A DNA stretch of 43,041 nt from the NCBI GenBank assembly GCA_031265155.1, contig JAISDB010000033.1:1-43041 (forward strand), written 5' to 3'. The notes under the pieces are model-generated. The model worked only from the letters and a program-made list of their open reading frames with translations, ran no database searches and was not told the DNA's origin. Positions 19,493 to 28,734 of this stretch are shown here, one piece after another (position 1 is the stretch's first letter; every line of letters begins with the position of its first letter). This DNA is from Prevotellaceae bacterium (GTDB taxonomy: Bacteria > Bacteroidota > Bacteroidia > Bacteroidales > UBA932). The translations under genes and the position numbers were made by a program.

Positions 19493-21031
19493 ATGTCAGA
19501 AACAGTATCAAACAGAAAGGTAAGAGTGCGTTTTGCTCCAAGCCCTACAGGACCGTTACATATCGGCGGCGTGCGCACCGCGCTGTTCAATTATCTTTTT
19601 GCAAAACAGCACGGCGGCGATTTTATTTTGCGAATCGAAGATACCGATTCTGCCCGTTTTGTGCAGGGAGCCGAAGAATATATCATAGAATCGCTGAAAT
19701 GGCTCGGACTGAATTTTGATGAAGGAGTTGGCGTTGGAGGCGCTTTTGCTCCATACAGGCAAAGTCGGCGGAAAGACTTGTATTTCAAGTATGCCGAACA
19801 GCTGGTAAATTCCGGAAACGCCTATTACGCTTTCGACAGCAACGAAGAGCTTGATAATATTCGCAGGCAATACGAAGCACAGGGGAAATCGTTTATCTAC
19901 AATTATTCAATTCGCGAAAATATGCAAACATCGCTTGCAATGAACGACAGCGAACTGCAAAGTCGCCTGAAAGAAGGAAAACGCTGGGTTATTCGCTTCA
20001 AAATTCCTCCGCACGAGGAAATTGTGATGAACGATATTATACGCGGCGAGATAAAAGTCAGTACCGATACGCTCGATGACAAGGTGCTGTTCAAATCCGC
20101 AGACATGCTGCCGACTTATCATTTGGCAAATGTTGTTGATGACAGATTAATGGAAATTTCTCATGTCATTCGCGGCGAAGAGTGGTTGCCATCGCTGCCT
20201 TTACACATGCTGTTATATCGCGCTTTCGGCTGGGAAAGTCCGGAATTTGCGCATTTGTCGCTATTATTGAAACCCGATGGAAAAGGAAAATTAAGCAAGC
20301 GGGACGGCGATCGATTGGGATTTCCAGTTTTTCCTCTGGAATGGAAAAATACAGAAGGTGAAATTTCATCGGGATATCGCGAAACAGGCTATTTTCCCGA
20401 AGCGGTTGTAAATCTGCTTGCTTTGCTTGGATGGAATCCCGGAACGGAACAGGAAATTTTCAGTCTCGACGAACTTATAAAAATTTTCAGCCTCGAACGG
20501 GTAATAAAGTCGGGCGCAAAATTTAATCCCGAAAAAGCGCACTGGTTCAATCAGCAATATATCAGGCAAAAAAGCAACGAAAAACTTGCAAGCCTTTATC
20601 AGCCCGTATTGAAATCGAAAGGAATAAGCGCAGGCGACAGTTACGTTGCAACCGTTTGCGGACTTGTAAAGGAACGGGCAACATTTGTAAGCGACTTTTG
20701 GAACCTGTCGTCATATTTCTTTGTTGCGCCTGAAGCTTACGACGAAAAAGCTGCCAAAAAATACTGGTCGAAAGAAACGCCGCAATATTTGCGGAGAATA
20801 ATAGAAACACTTGATAATGAACCGTTCGACAGGGGAAAAACCGAACAGGCAGTTCACGCATGGATTAACGGCAGCGGATTGAAAACGGGAAGCATAATGA
20901 ACGCTTTTCGTATCTGTATTGTTGGCGCGGCAACAGGTGCAAATATGTTTGACATAGTAAGCCTTATAGGCAAAGACGAAACCATCAGACGAATTGAAAA
21001 AGCCATAAGCGCGATGAATAACTGCATGTAA
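19493..21031 (+). CDS. gltX: Glutamate--tRNA ligase
   Basis: RVRFAPSPTGPLHIGGVRTALFNYL HIGH-type motif; KLSKRDGD KMSKS-type motif. Confidence 0.97.
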   Translation: MSETVSNRKVRVRFAPSPTGPLHIGGVRTALFNYLFAKQHGGDFILRIEDTDSARFVQGAEEYIIESLKWLGLNFDEGVGVGGAFAPYRQSRRKDLYFKYAEQLVNSGNAYYAFDSNEELDNIRRQYEAQGKSFIYNYSIRENMQTSLAMNDSELQSRLKEGKRWVIRFKIPPHEEIVMNDIIRGEIKVSTDTLDDKVLFKSADMLPTYHLANVVDDRLMEISHVIRGEEWLPSLPLHMLLYRAFGWESPEFAHLSLLLKPDGKGKLSKRDGDRLGFPVFPLEWKNTEGEISSGYRETGYFPEAVVNLLALLGWNPGTEQEIFSLDELIKIFSLERVIKSGAKFNPEKAHWFNQQYIRQKSNEKLASLYQPVLKSKGISAGDSYVATVCGLVKERATFVSDFWNLSSYFFVAPEAYDEKAAKKYWSKETPQYLRRIIETLDNEPFDRGKTEQAVHAWINGSGLKTGSIMNAFRICIVGAATGANMFDIVSLIGKDETIRRIEKAISAMNNCM

Positions 21032-21111
21032 ATTTTTCGTAATCCGTTTGTTGCCATATAAAAATTTATTAATTTTACAGAAACTGTTCTTATAACGAAA
21101 AAATTAAAAAC

Positions 21112-22101
21112 ATGAAAAATATAGCAGTTATTGCAGGAGGAAACTCATCGGAACATGAAATTTCGCTGCAAAGCGCAAATCAGATAATGTCGGCTGTTGA
21201 CAGGCAAAAATTCGATCCTTTTTTAGTTGTGATTAAAGGTTCCAAATGGATTGTCAAACAGGACGGCAAAGCGGAAATAAATATCGACAAAAACGATTTT
21301 TCGTTTACCGACTGCGGAAAAAAAATCACTTTCGACTGCGCTTACATAACAATTCACGGCACGCCGGGCGAAGATGGAAAGTTGCAGGGCTATTTTGATA
21401 TGATACAAATACCTTATTCTACCTGCGATGTTCTGACGGCAGCGCTTTCGTTCAATAAATTTGCATGCAAGTCGTACCTCGCAACTGCCGGAATTTGCAT
21501 GCCAAAAGCAATTCAAATATTGAAAGGCGAAAAAATAGACCCGAATGACATTGTTAAAAATATCGGATTGCCCGTATTTGTTAAGCCCAACGAAGGCGGT
21601 TCGAGTTTCGGAATAAGCAAGGTAAAATCAATAAGCAACTTGCAAACTGCTGTTGACGAAGCATTTAAAGAAGACAAATCGGTAATTGTGGAAGAATTTA
21701 TCGAAGGACGCGAGCTTACCTGCGGAATGTTAAAAGTTGCCGACAGAAAATTGCTGTTTCCGGTAACCGAAATCATTTCGCAAAACGAATTTTTCGATTA
21801 CGATGCAAAATACAATGAACAGTCGGAACAGATTACGCCGGCAAACATTTCGGAAGAAGCCGCGCATTTGGTTTACGACGTTTCGTCATTAATTTATGAT
21901 AAAATGCGATGCAGGGGACTTGTACGCATTGATTATATTTACAGTCGCGGAAAGCTGTATTTTCTTGAAATAAACATTGCTCCGGGAATGACGGCTCACA
22001 GTCTTGTTCCGCAGCAAATCGGCAAAATGGGCGAAACGCTGTCGAACATAATTACCATGCAAGTAGAAGATGTATTGGAAAATCACGCAGTCTGTATGTA
22101 A
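21112..22101 (+). CDS. ddl: D-alanine--D-alanine ligase
   Basis: GGNSSEHEISLQSA, FVKPNEGGSSFGISKV, EEFIEGRELTCGML, EINIAPGMTAHSLVPQ motifs. Confidence 0.95.
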   Translation: MKNIAVIAGGNSSEHEISLQSANQIMSAVDRQKFDPFLVVIKGSKWIVKQDGKAEINIDKNDFSFTDCGKKITFDCAYITIHGTPGEDGKLQGYFDMIQIPYSTCDVLTAALSFNKFACKSYLATAGICMPKAIQILKGEKIDPNDIVKNIGLPVFVKPNEGGSSFGISKVKSISNLQTAVDEAFKEDKSVIVEEFIEGRELTCGMLKVADRKLLFPVTEIISQNEFFDYDAKYNEQSEQITPANISEEAAHLVYDVSSLIYDKMRCRGLVRIDYIYSRGKLYFLEINIAPGMTAHSLVPQQIGKMGETLSNIITMQVEDVLENHAVCM

Positions 22102-22122
22102 AATTTGCTTTAATGCGATGAA

Positions 22123-22968
22123 ATGATTATTGCCGAAATTGCCGATATGATAAAATTCAAACTTGACAGGCAGTTTGATAAAAACGAAATCAGACTGATA
22201 ACCTTGTCATTACTGAAACATTTCTGGAAAATTCCGGAAATTGATTTTTATACCTGCAAGCAAAAAAATCTTGATGAGAGATTTGATGCGAACTTTTTAA
22301 AATCACTGGACTTGCTTCAAAGACACGCTCCTTTGCAGTACGTTTTGGGAACAGCCGAATTTTACGGATTAAATTTTGAAGTTGATGGAAATGTTCTCAT
22401 TCCGCGTCCCGAAACCGAAGAGCTTGTGGACTGGATAATTGCCGACAGCAAAGATGCGCCGGCAATTATCGACATTGGCACAGGAAGCGGATGTATTGCG
22501 ATTGCTCTTGCAAAAAACATAAAAGATGCAAAAGTTTATGCTATCGACATATCCGGAAAAGCCATAAAAAATGCCGAAAATAATGCCGAAAATAATAATG
22601 TGCGCATTACTTTTTCATGCAGGGATATTCTGTCAGGAGATGATTTTACACATGTAAAATTCGACTGCATTGTAAGCAATCCGCCGTATGTTTGCGAATC
22701 CGAAAAGCCGGAAATGAAGCGAAATGTTATTGATTTTGAGCCACATTCGGCACTGTTTGTTCCTGACAGCGATGCTTTGAAATTTTACGGCGCAATAGCA
22801 GATTTTGCAATATCGCATCTTGCCGACGGTGGAAAAATTTATGTGGAAATAAATGAAAATCTTGCAGAAGAAACACAAAGTCTGTTCAAACAGAAAGGAT
22901 TTAAATATACGGAACTTCGCAAGGATTTGAACGGCAAAAACAGAATGTTAAAAATTAAAATGCAATAA
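22123..22968 (+). CDS. prmC: Peptide chain release factor N5-glutamine methyltransferase
   Basis: IPRPETEELVDWI, DIGTGSGCIAIALA, SNPPYV motifs. Confidence 0.95.
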   Translation: MIIAEIADMIKFKLDRQFDKNEIRLITLSLLKHFWKIPEIDFYTCKQKNLDERFDANFLKSLDLLQRHAPLQYVLGTAEFYGLNFEVDGNVLIPRPETEELVDWIIADSKDAPAIIDIGTGSGCIAIALAKNIKDAKVYAIDISGKAIKNAENNAENNNVRITFSCRDILSGDDFTHVKFDCIVSNPPYVCESEKPEMKRNVIDFEPHSALFVPDSDALKFYGAIADFAISHLADGGKIYVEINENLAEETQSLFKQKGFKYTELRKDLNGKNRMLKIKMQ

Positions 22969-22983
22969 AATCAATACGTTAAA

Positions 22984-23460
22984 ATGAAGCAAATAACACC
23001 CGAAGAAGCATTAATGCGATTGCAGAAACTTTGCAGTATTTGTGAAAAGTCTACCTTCGATATACGTAAAAAACTGATTGAATACAAAATAGAATCGTCG
23101 AAAATGACCGAAATAATCCAAAAACTGCAGGATACTGGCTTTGTTGACGATAGGCGTTTTGCACGTTTGTTTGCACGTACAAAGCATGATATTTCAAAAT
23201 GGGGAAAACAGAAAATAGAATATCAGCTTCGCGCAAAACAAATACCGGAATCGATTATAGTCGAAGCGCTTGACGAAATATCAGGCGAATCGTACAGTGA
23301 AACTGTTGCAGTCGAGCTTGCAAAAAAGCTTAAAACGACAAAAGCAAAGTCACAGTCGGAACTCGCTGCAAAACTAATGAAATTTGCTCTTTCACGCGGA
23401 TACGATTATTCCGTTTCGTATGACATAATAAAAAACATGGTTTACGGGCAAAAAAGTTAA
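22984..23460 (+). CDS. recX: RecX-family regulatory protein
   Basis: 158 aa; FVDDRRFARLFARTKHDISKWGKQKIEYQLRAKQIPESIIVEAL typical RecX helical repeats. Confidence 0.85.
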   Translation: MKQITPEEALMRLQKLCSICEKSTFDIRKKLIEYKIESSKMTEIIQKLQDTGFVDDRRFARLFARTKHDISKWGKQKIEYQLRAKQIPESIIVEALDEISGESYSETVAVELAKKLKTTKAKSQSELAAKLMKFALSRGYDYSVSYDIIKNMVYGQKS

Positions 23461-23531
23461 CCGGTAACGTCAGGCAAATTTTATAATCGGAATAGCCTAT
23501 ATCTCTCATTTTGACAAATAAGCCTGAAAAT

Positions 23532-24635
23532 CTAAACATTAAACCTGAAATGCATAATATCGCCATCCTGTACAGTATAATCCTTGCCTTCAATGCTTAT
23601 TTTTCCTGCTTCACGACAAGCCGATTCCGAACCGAGAGCAGCATAATCATTATATTTTATAACTTCGGCGCGAATAAATCCGCGTTCAAAATCGGTATGA
23701 ATTATTCCTGCCGCCTGCGGCGCTTTTGTGCCGCGTTCATAAGTCCACGCGCGGCTTTCGTCGGGTCCTGTGGTAAAATAAGTTTCGAGATTAAGCAGCC
23801 TGTAAGCCGATTTTATCAGTCGAGACACTCCCGATTCGGTCAACCCGATTTCATTTAAAAACATTTTACGGTCTTCGTATGTTTCGAGTTCGGCGATTTC
23901 GGATTCGGTTTTTGCGGCAACAATCAAAATTTGAGCATCTTCATCTTTCACTTCTTCAAAAACCCTGTCAACATAACTGTTCCCTTTTACAGCGCTTTTT
24001 TCATCAACATTACAAACATAAAGCACGGGTTTGTCGGTAAGCAAAAACAAATCGGCGGCTGACTTTCTGTCTTCTTTGTTGTCAATGTGTACGGTGCGTG
24101 CCGATTTTCCCTGTTCCAGCGCATTTTTGTACCGGACAAGAATATCGTACAGTCGCTTTGCCGCTTTGTCGCCGCCTGTTTGCGCCTGTTTGTAAACTTT
24201 GGCAATACGGTTTTCAACCGTTTCCAAATCTTTGAGTTGAAGTTCGATATCAATAATTTCCTTGTCGCGCACAGGATTTACGGAACCATCGACATGAGTT
24301 ACGTTTTCATCGTCGAAACAGCGCAGCACATGAATGACAGCATCGGTTTCGCGAATATTTGCAAGAAATTTATTGCCCAAGCCTTCGCCTCTGCTTGCGC
24401 CTTTTACAAGTCCGGCAATATCTGCGATTTCGATTGTTGTAGGTATCACGCGTTGAGGTCTGTCAATTTCGGCAAGTTTAACAAGTCTTTCGTCGGGAAC
24501 GGTTATAATGCCGACATTGGGTTCTATAGTACAGAATGGAAAATTTGCCGCTTGAGCGCGCGCGTTCGATAAACAGTTAAAAAGTGTTGATTTACCTACA
24601 TTAGGAAGACCAACAATACCACATTTCAATGCCAT
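23532..24635 (-). CDS. ychF: Redox-regulated ATPase YchF (Obg-family GTPase)
   Basis: MALKCGIVGLPNVGKSTLFNCLSNA; C-terminal TGPDESRAWTYERGTKAPQAAGIIHTDFERGFIRAEV. Confidence 0.97.
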   Translation of the reverse strand: MALKCGIVGLPNVGKSTLFNCLSNARAQAANFPFCTIEPNVGIITVPDERLVKLAEIDRPQRVIPTTIEIADIAGLVKGASRGEGLGNKFLANIRETDAVIHVLRCFDDENVTHVDGSVNPVRDKEIIDIELQLKDLETVENRIAKVYKQAQTGGDKAAKRLYDILVRYKNALEQGKSARTVHIDNKEDRKSAADLFLLTDKPVLYVCNVDEKSAVKGNSYVDRVFEEVKDEDAQILIVAAKTESEIAELETYEDRKMFLNEIGLTESGVSRLIKSAYRLLNLETYFTTGPDESRAWTYERGTKAPQAAGIIHTDFERGFIRAEVIKYNDYAALGSESACREAGKISIEGKDYTVQDGDIMHFRFNV

Positions 24636-24654
24636 AATTTATTTTGTTTGTCTG

Positions 24655-24662
24655 CAAAGGTA
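24655..24662 (-). promoter_or_regulatory. -7 promoter element TACCTTTG upstream of ychF
   Basis: Reverse complement of CAAAGGTA; matches TAnnTTTG, ~20 bp upstream of ychF start. Confidence 0.45.
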
Positions 24663-24855
24663 CGAATTTTATTAATATCCATAAATTGTATTTGGCATAA
24701 AAATGAATTGTGGTTATTGCACAGTGTCGACTGTTCCTGACTTTTTGATTACGCTGTGGTTATTTTTTATTGATATTTCTGAATTTGGCTTGCATTTTTT
24801 TCTGTTCGGACATGACATGATCCTATCCAAACAGAAAAATTACGCATTGATATTT

Positions 24856-25782
24856 TTACTGTTTTACAAAATAAACTTTATTATCTCCGCAATCACCTGT
24901 ACAATCAGTACTGCATTTCCAACTTTTATCATCATTACCCGCATAAACTCCACAAACTTTGTATCTATTACAAATTCTATCACCTGCAAGTTTTTCGTTA
25001 TCATATTTTAAATTATATTGCAATTCGTAATAACGGCTATTGCCTTCATTTAGTTCCATTTCAAACGTCCAAAAAAGATATTTTTCTGTATACAGGCTCG
25101 TGCCGAAAGAGATTATTCCATCAGCATATTTCATGATTGAAGTACAAAAATCATTTTTGTCTATACAGTAACCTTCATTATATGGCGATTTTTTTTTGTT
25201 TTCACAACTGCGAACGACAACACGTTCATTCTTACCTTTACCTTTCAAATCATAAAACTTTTTTTCTCTATAATCACAAAGATAACGGATATAAAAGTTC
25301 CCCTGATTTTTAAAAATCTCAATATCAAAGAATTCACCTTTATTACCATTTCCCCAATAAAATTTCCATTTTCCAATCAAATTATCCAAACTCATTCCGC
25401 CTGCTTTTTCCAGCAAAAATTCCAATTCGTAAACTTTTTCCTGAATTTCCTGCTTATTGGGAACATCAGGACGAAACGAGAGGCAGGTGTTCAAATAATT
25501 AATAGCTTGTCGGTAATTTCCGGGGTCAAGTTTTCCCAATTGCTCATAACAAACAGCCAATTGCTCATAAATATCCACACATTTAGCATCATATTCAAGA
25601 GCCTTTTTGAACTCGGCGACAGCAAGTTTGTAATCTTCGGGTTTTTCAGCCGTTTTTAATGCTGCTTTGCCTCGTGTCATAAAACGGACTAAATTTTCAT
25701 CTTGCGAGCAATCTTGAGCGGAAAGTTGTAAAGATAGTGCCGCTATCAATATTGATAAAAGTATCTTTTGCATTTTGAACAT
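24856..25782 (-). CDS. Secreted TPR-containing protein with cysteine-rich C-terminus
   Basis: 308 aa; signal peptide (ILLSILIAALSLQLSAQ), TPR-like AVAEFKKALEYDAKCVDIYEQLAVCYEQLG; C-terminal CSTDCTGDCG. Confidence 0.7.
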   Translation of the reverse strand: MFKMQKILLSILIAALSLQLSAQDCSQDENLVRFMTRGKAALKTAEKPEDYKLAVAEFKKALEYDAKCVDIYEQLAVCYEQLGKLDPGNYRQAINYLNTCLSFRPDVPNKQEIQEKVYELEFLLEKAGGMSLDNLIGKWKFYWGNGNKGEFFDIEIFKNQGNFYIRYLCDYREKKFYDLKGKGKNERVVVRSCENKKKSPYNEGYCIDKNDFCTSIMKYADGIISFGTSLYTEKYLFWTFEMELNEGNSRYYELQYNLKYDNEKLAGDRICNRYKVCGVYAGNDDKSWKCSTDCTGDCGDNKVYFVKQ

Positions 25783-25793
25783 ATTTTTATTGG

Positions 25794-26198
25794 TTACATA
25801 AATAATTCAAATACTTCTTCTATTTCTTCCTGTGTTGCCACGCCGCCTTGAAGTTCAAATTCACCATTATACCAGATGCCCGTGTAAGGAGTTCCCTCTA
25901 TGCCCAAACTTTGCATGGTATAGTCATCTATCCTGAATACATTAACCTTGTAAAAATGAATGTCGTTTTTGAATTTTTTTGCTGCTGCATTGATATTCTT
26001 TTCCATTATTTTTGAATACTGGCAGTACGGACTGAAAAACAAAACAACGCAGGGCTTGTCATCTTTGTATGTATCATCACCTTCATCGTAAATATTTAAA
26101 ACGTTTTCATAGAGTTGCGTTTGATTCAATTCTTTTAACTGGGCAAAGCAAAATGAAGCAGTAAGGCTAAAAATGGATATTATTATAATTCTTTTCAT
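25794..26198 (-). CDS. Secreted thioredoxin-fold protein with CxxS (CQYS) site
   Basis: 134 aa; signal peptide; CVVLFFSPYCQYSKIMEKNI ... IEGTPYTGIWYNGE with cis-Pro-like TP. Confidence 0.75.
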   Translation of the reverse strand: MKRIIIISIFSLTASFCFAQLKELNQTQLYENVLNIYDEGDDTYKDDKPCVVLFFSPYCQYSKIMEKNINAAAKKFKNDIHFYKVNVFRIDDYTMQSLGIEGTPYTGIWYNGEFELQGGVATQEEIEEVFELFM

Positions 26199-26228
26199 AA
26201 TAATTTGATTTTTAAAATATAAACTTTG

Positions 26229-26864
26229 TTATTCGTACAGTTTTATTCCTACAGACAGTCCGAAATTAAAGCCTGTAAACGGAGAAACCTTTTTATATCC
26301 AAAGCCGTATTCGCAAAAAGGACTTATCATAAACAGATCCCAATTAATACTGAAATAAACTCCTGCTGCTGCGTTTAATTGATATTCGTTTGCATCATCT
26401 TTTAATCCAAAAACAGGATTAATGTTTTTTGTGGGAGCATCTAAAACTCTTGAAATCCTCATCAAACTCCAGTAGGGGCGTATAATAAACTTGTCTTCAT
26501 CGCCAATGGGAATATTAAAACTCATTGTACTGGCAGCCATTACCATAAAAGTCAAATCGACAAGGTTCCTGTCAGGATCTTCTCCCAGTCCCGTAACAAA
26601 GCGGCAATAAAGCAATCCTATTAAGGAACAGGGTTCATAACTTATATAGTTCTTACCATAGTTAAAACTGCTGTTAAAATCGACGCCATAATAATAGTTA
26701 TGAAGAGTCAAGTCAACGGTGAATGCGTCATACGATTTGGGTAAATTCACAGTAGACAAATGCTTATAGCCTGTCGAAATCATAATGCCCTTTTCGTATT
26801 GTGCCTTTGCTTCTTTTGGCAATAATATCAATGCCGATAAAATAATAAATATAATTTTTTTCAT
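26229..26864 (-). CDS. Predicted outer-membrane beta-barrel/secreted protein of unknown function
   Basis: 211 aa; signal peptide (MKKIIFIILSALILLPKEAKAQ), alternating hydrophobic strands, GFNFGLSVGIKLYE C-terminus. Confidence 0.6.
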   Translation of the reverse strand: MKKIIFIILSALILLPKEAKAQYEKGIMISTGYKHLSTVNLPKSYDAFTVDLTLHNYYYGVDFNSSFNYGKNYISYEPCSLIGLLYCRFVTGLGEDPDRNLVDLTFMVMAASTMSFNIPIGDEDKFIIRPYWSLMRISRVLDAPTKNINPVFGLKDDANEYQLNAAAGVYFSINWDLFMISPFCEYGFGYKKVSPFTGFNFGLSVGIKLYE

Positions 26865-26868
26865 TTCA

Positions 26869-26999
26869 TTTTTTAGTTTAACGTCCGCATCCTTAAATAC
26901 AGACTTTTGTTAATAAAATTTGCTTGTTCTTTCTATTCGTATGGCTTTTCGCAGGAAATAATCCGCCCGTTTTTAATAAAGTTCAATTGTTTATTGCTT
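26869..26999 (-). repeat. Duplicated ~130-bp leader segment, copy 1
   Basis: Shares tttagtttaaNgtccgcatccttaa...cagacttttgttaataaaattt...aggaaataatccgcccgtttt..aataaagtt with 27568-27706. Confidence 0.85.
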
Positions 27000-27133
27000 A
27001 TAAAACCGAATGGAATTTACGTCCATAAATCTTTCTCTTTCTTCTATACTAAAAAGGTAGCATCAAACATTAAGTAGTGCGTTATAAGCTTCTATACTAA
27101 TATTATGATTTTAAATGTTTTTTAACAGTAAAT

Positions 27134-27562
27134 TTACTGACATGGTTTATAAATCTTCTTGCAACGTGGACACATATAACCTGTAAAATGTTGCTTGTCT
27201 TCATACCAACCACCCTCTTTGCTACAGTTATTGCATTCCTTTTTACACATTCCTGGCATCCAACCATCTCCGCCACAGACACGACAATTAGGTGTTTTGT
27301 CTGTCGTGTATCCATTTCTTACACAATTGGAGCAATGTCGCTGATCATCACAAGTAGCATTGTAATATCCATCCACACATCTATTGCAATCTACCCATTC
27401 TTTTTCATAATAATAACCACCACCCAATTCAACTTTACAGTTTGGGCATTCACAGACAATTCTTGAATTTTTACCTTCCTTTTTTGTGGTAAAAGAACTA
27501 ACAGATAATACTATAAAAAGTAATGTCAGTGTTGATAAAATAAAACTAATTCTTTTTTTCAT
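27134..27562 (-). CDS. Secreted cysteine-rich protein with six CxxC pairs (DnaJ-zinc-finger/zinc-ribbon-like)
   Basis: Start trimmed to MKKRISFILSTLTLLFIVLSVSSF; 16 Cys including CPNC, CNRC, CSNC, CRVCGGDGW, CNNC, CPRC. Confidence 0.7.
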   Translation of the reverse strand: MKKRISFILSTLTLLFIVLSVSSFTTKKEGKNSRIVCECPNCKVELGGGYYYEKEWVDCNRCVDGYYNATCDDQRHCSNCVRNGYTTDKTPNCRVCGGDGWMPGMCKKECNNCSKEGGWYEDKQHFTGYMCPRCKKIYKPCQ

Positions 27563-27567
27563 TCTAA

Positions 27568-27706
27568 TTTTTAGTTTAATGTCCGCATCCTTAATGCAGA
27601 CTTTTGTTAATAAAATTTGTTTGTTCCTTCTACTCGTATAGCTTTTCGTAGGAAATAATCCGCCCGTTTTAATAAAGTTTCTGCTCTTTATCAATTGTTT
27701 ATTGCT
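27568..27706 (-). repeat. Duplicated ~130-bp leader segment, copy 2
   Basis: Imperfect copy of 26869-26999, with a ~12-nt insertion before caattgtttattgct. Confidence 0.85.
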
Positions 27707-27797
27707 AATTGCCCCAGTAAGCATTTTGTCCGTTTGCATTTTGGGCAGCAAACAGCGCGATTACGGAAATCGCGATAGCCACTAATGTTTTTTTCAT
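27705..27797 (-). CDS. 30-aa micro-ORF: signal peptide followed by NAYWGN (short secreted peptide or truncated paralogue)
   Basis: MKKTLVAIAISVIALFAAQNANGQNAYWGN*, near-identical through the signal peptide to MKKVLVAVAVSVIALFAAQNANGQ of 27849..28271. Confidence 0.5.
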   Translation of the reverse strand: MKKTLVAIAISVIALFAAQNANGQNAYWGN

Positions 27798-27848
27798 TTT
27801 TGTTTTTTCTCTGTTATATCCCGGTTGAGCCGTCGATTTTAATTAATA

Positions 27849-28271
27849 TTAATCCAGTATTTTACAGCCGGTAATATTGCATGAAATACAATTAACACAA
27901 ACATTTACATTAGAGGAAATTTCAGGTTTTGCTTCTACATATGAACTGGATTCACCATAATCTGTTGTATATTTAAAATAAATCAGAACATAATTTTTTG
28001 TAGGATTATTATATTTGATATAATGATGGGTACCATCTTTATAGCAACTGTAAGTCATTCCACATCCACTTGCAGCGGAATTTACTGCTGAGCTGTTTGG
28101 AATTGATGGTGTTGCTGTTTCCAAATCCAAACTTTCATCATTAATATTTTCAGCTTGCGCTAAAACAAATGCGTTCTCATTTGTCTGTTGAGTCATTTCC
28201 TGTCCGTTTGCATTTTGGGCAGCAAACAGCGCGATTACGGAAACCGCGACAGCCACTAATACTTTTTTCAT
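27849..28271 (-). CDS. Small secreted protein of unknown function with C-terminal Cys cluster
   Basis: 140 aa; signal peptide ending NANGQ; C-terminal NVNVCVNCISCNITGCKILD. Confidence 0.7.
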   Translation of the reverse strand: MKKVLVAVAVSVIALFAAQNANGQEMTQQTNENAFVLAQAENINDESLDLETATPSIPNSSAVNSAASGCGMTYSCYKDGTHHYIKYNNPTKNYVLIYFKYTTDYGESSSYVEAKPEISSNVNVCVNCISCNITGCKILD

Positions 28272-28380
28272 TTTCTGTTTTTATTTTAATAAATTTTTAC
28301 AAAGTTAAGAAGCATTAAAATATTATTATGCGTTTTAATGTGGATTTATTCAACGCTTTGCGTGGATATATTAAACAGCC

Positions 28381-28707
28381 TTATTTGTTGCGCTTTATGA
28401 GCTGAACAAAACTGTCGGGCAAGTCTGATTCGTGAAGAATATTCTTATCAATTTCTACGGCAATAAAAATTTTGTCGGCAGTATTTGAGGAAATTTTGGC
28501 GGGCTGTTTTAAATAAATTTCATTTATAAAATCGAAATTCAGTGCTTGCGATATTTTTATCAGTCGCTCGACGTCAATGCTTTTTCGTTTGAAAATATCA
28601 TATACGGTAGTTCGGTCGCAATTGATTTTGTCGGCAAAATCCGTAACTGTCATCGAACTTTCGGCAAGTTTCTGCTTTATTATGTTTCCTATATGAATAT
28701 TTTTCAT
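28381..28707 (-). CDS. Helix-turn-helix (XRE-like) DNA-binding protein
   Basis: 108 aa; MTVTDFADKINCDRTTVYDIFKRKSIDVERLIKISQALNFDF is a Cro/CI-type HTH. Confidence 0.8.
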   Translation of the reverse strand: MKNIHIGNIIKQKLAESSMTVTDFADKINCDRTTVYDIFKRKSIDVERLIKISQALNFDFINEIYLKQPAKISSNTADKIFIAVEIDKNILHESDLPDSFVQLIKRNK

Positions 28708-28734
28708 TCTGATAATTATGCTGTGAAATAAAAA

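Noticed and set aside
22567-22600. Short tandem repeat AATGCCGAAAATAATGCCGAAAATAAT, considered a microsatellite/phase-variable tract
   Set aside because: 12-nt unit, in frame within prmC (NAENNAENN), only two copies; ordinary coding repeat.
24087-24572. 161-aa + strand ORF inside ychF
   Set aside because: Complement of a highly conserved YchF coding sequence; codon-periodicity artefact.
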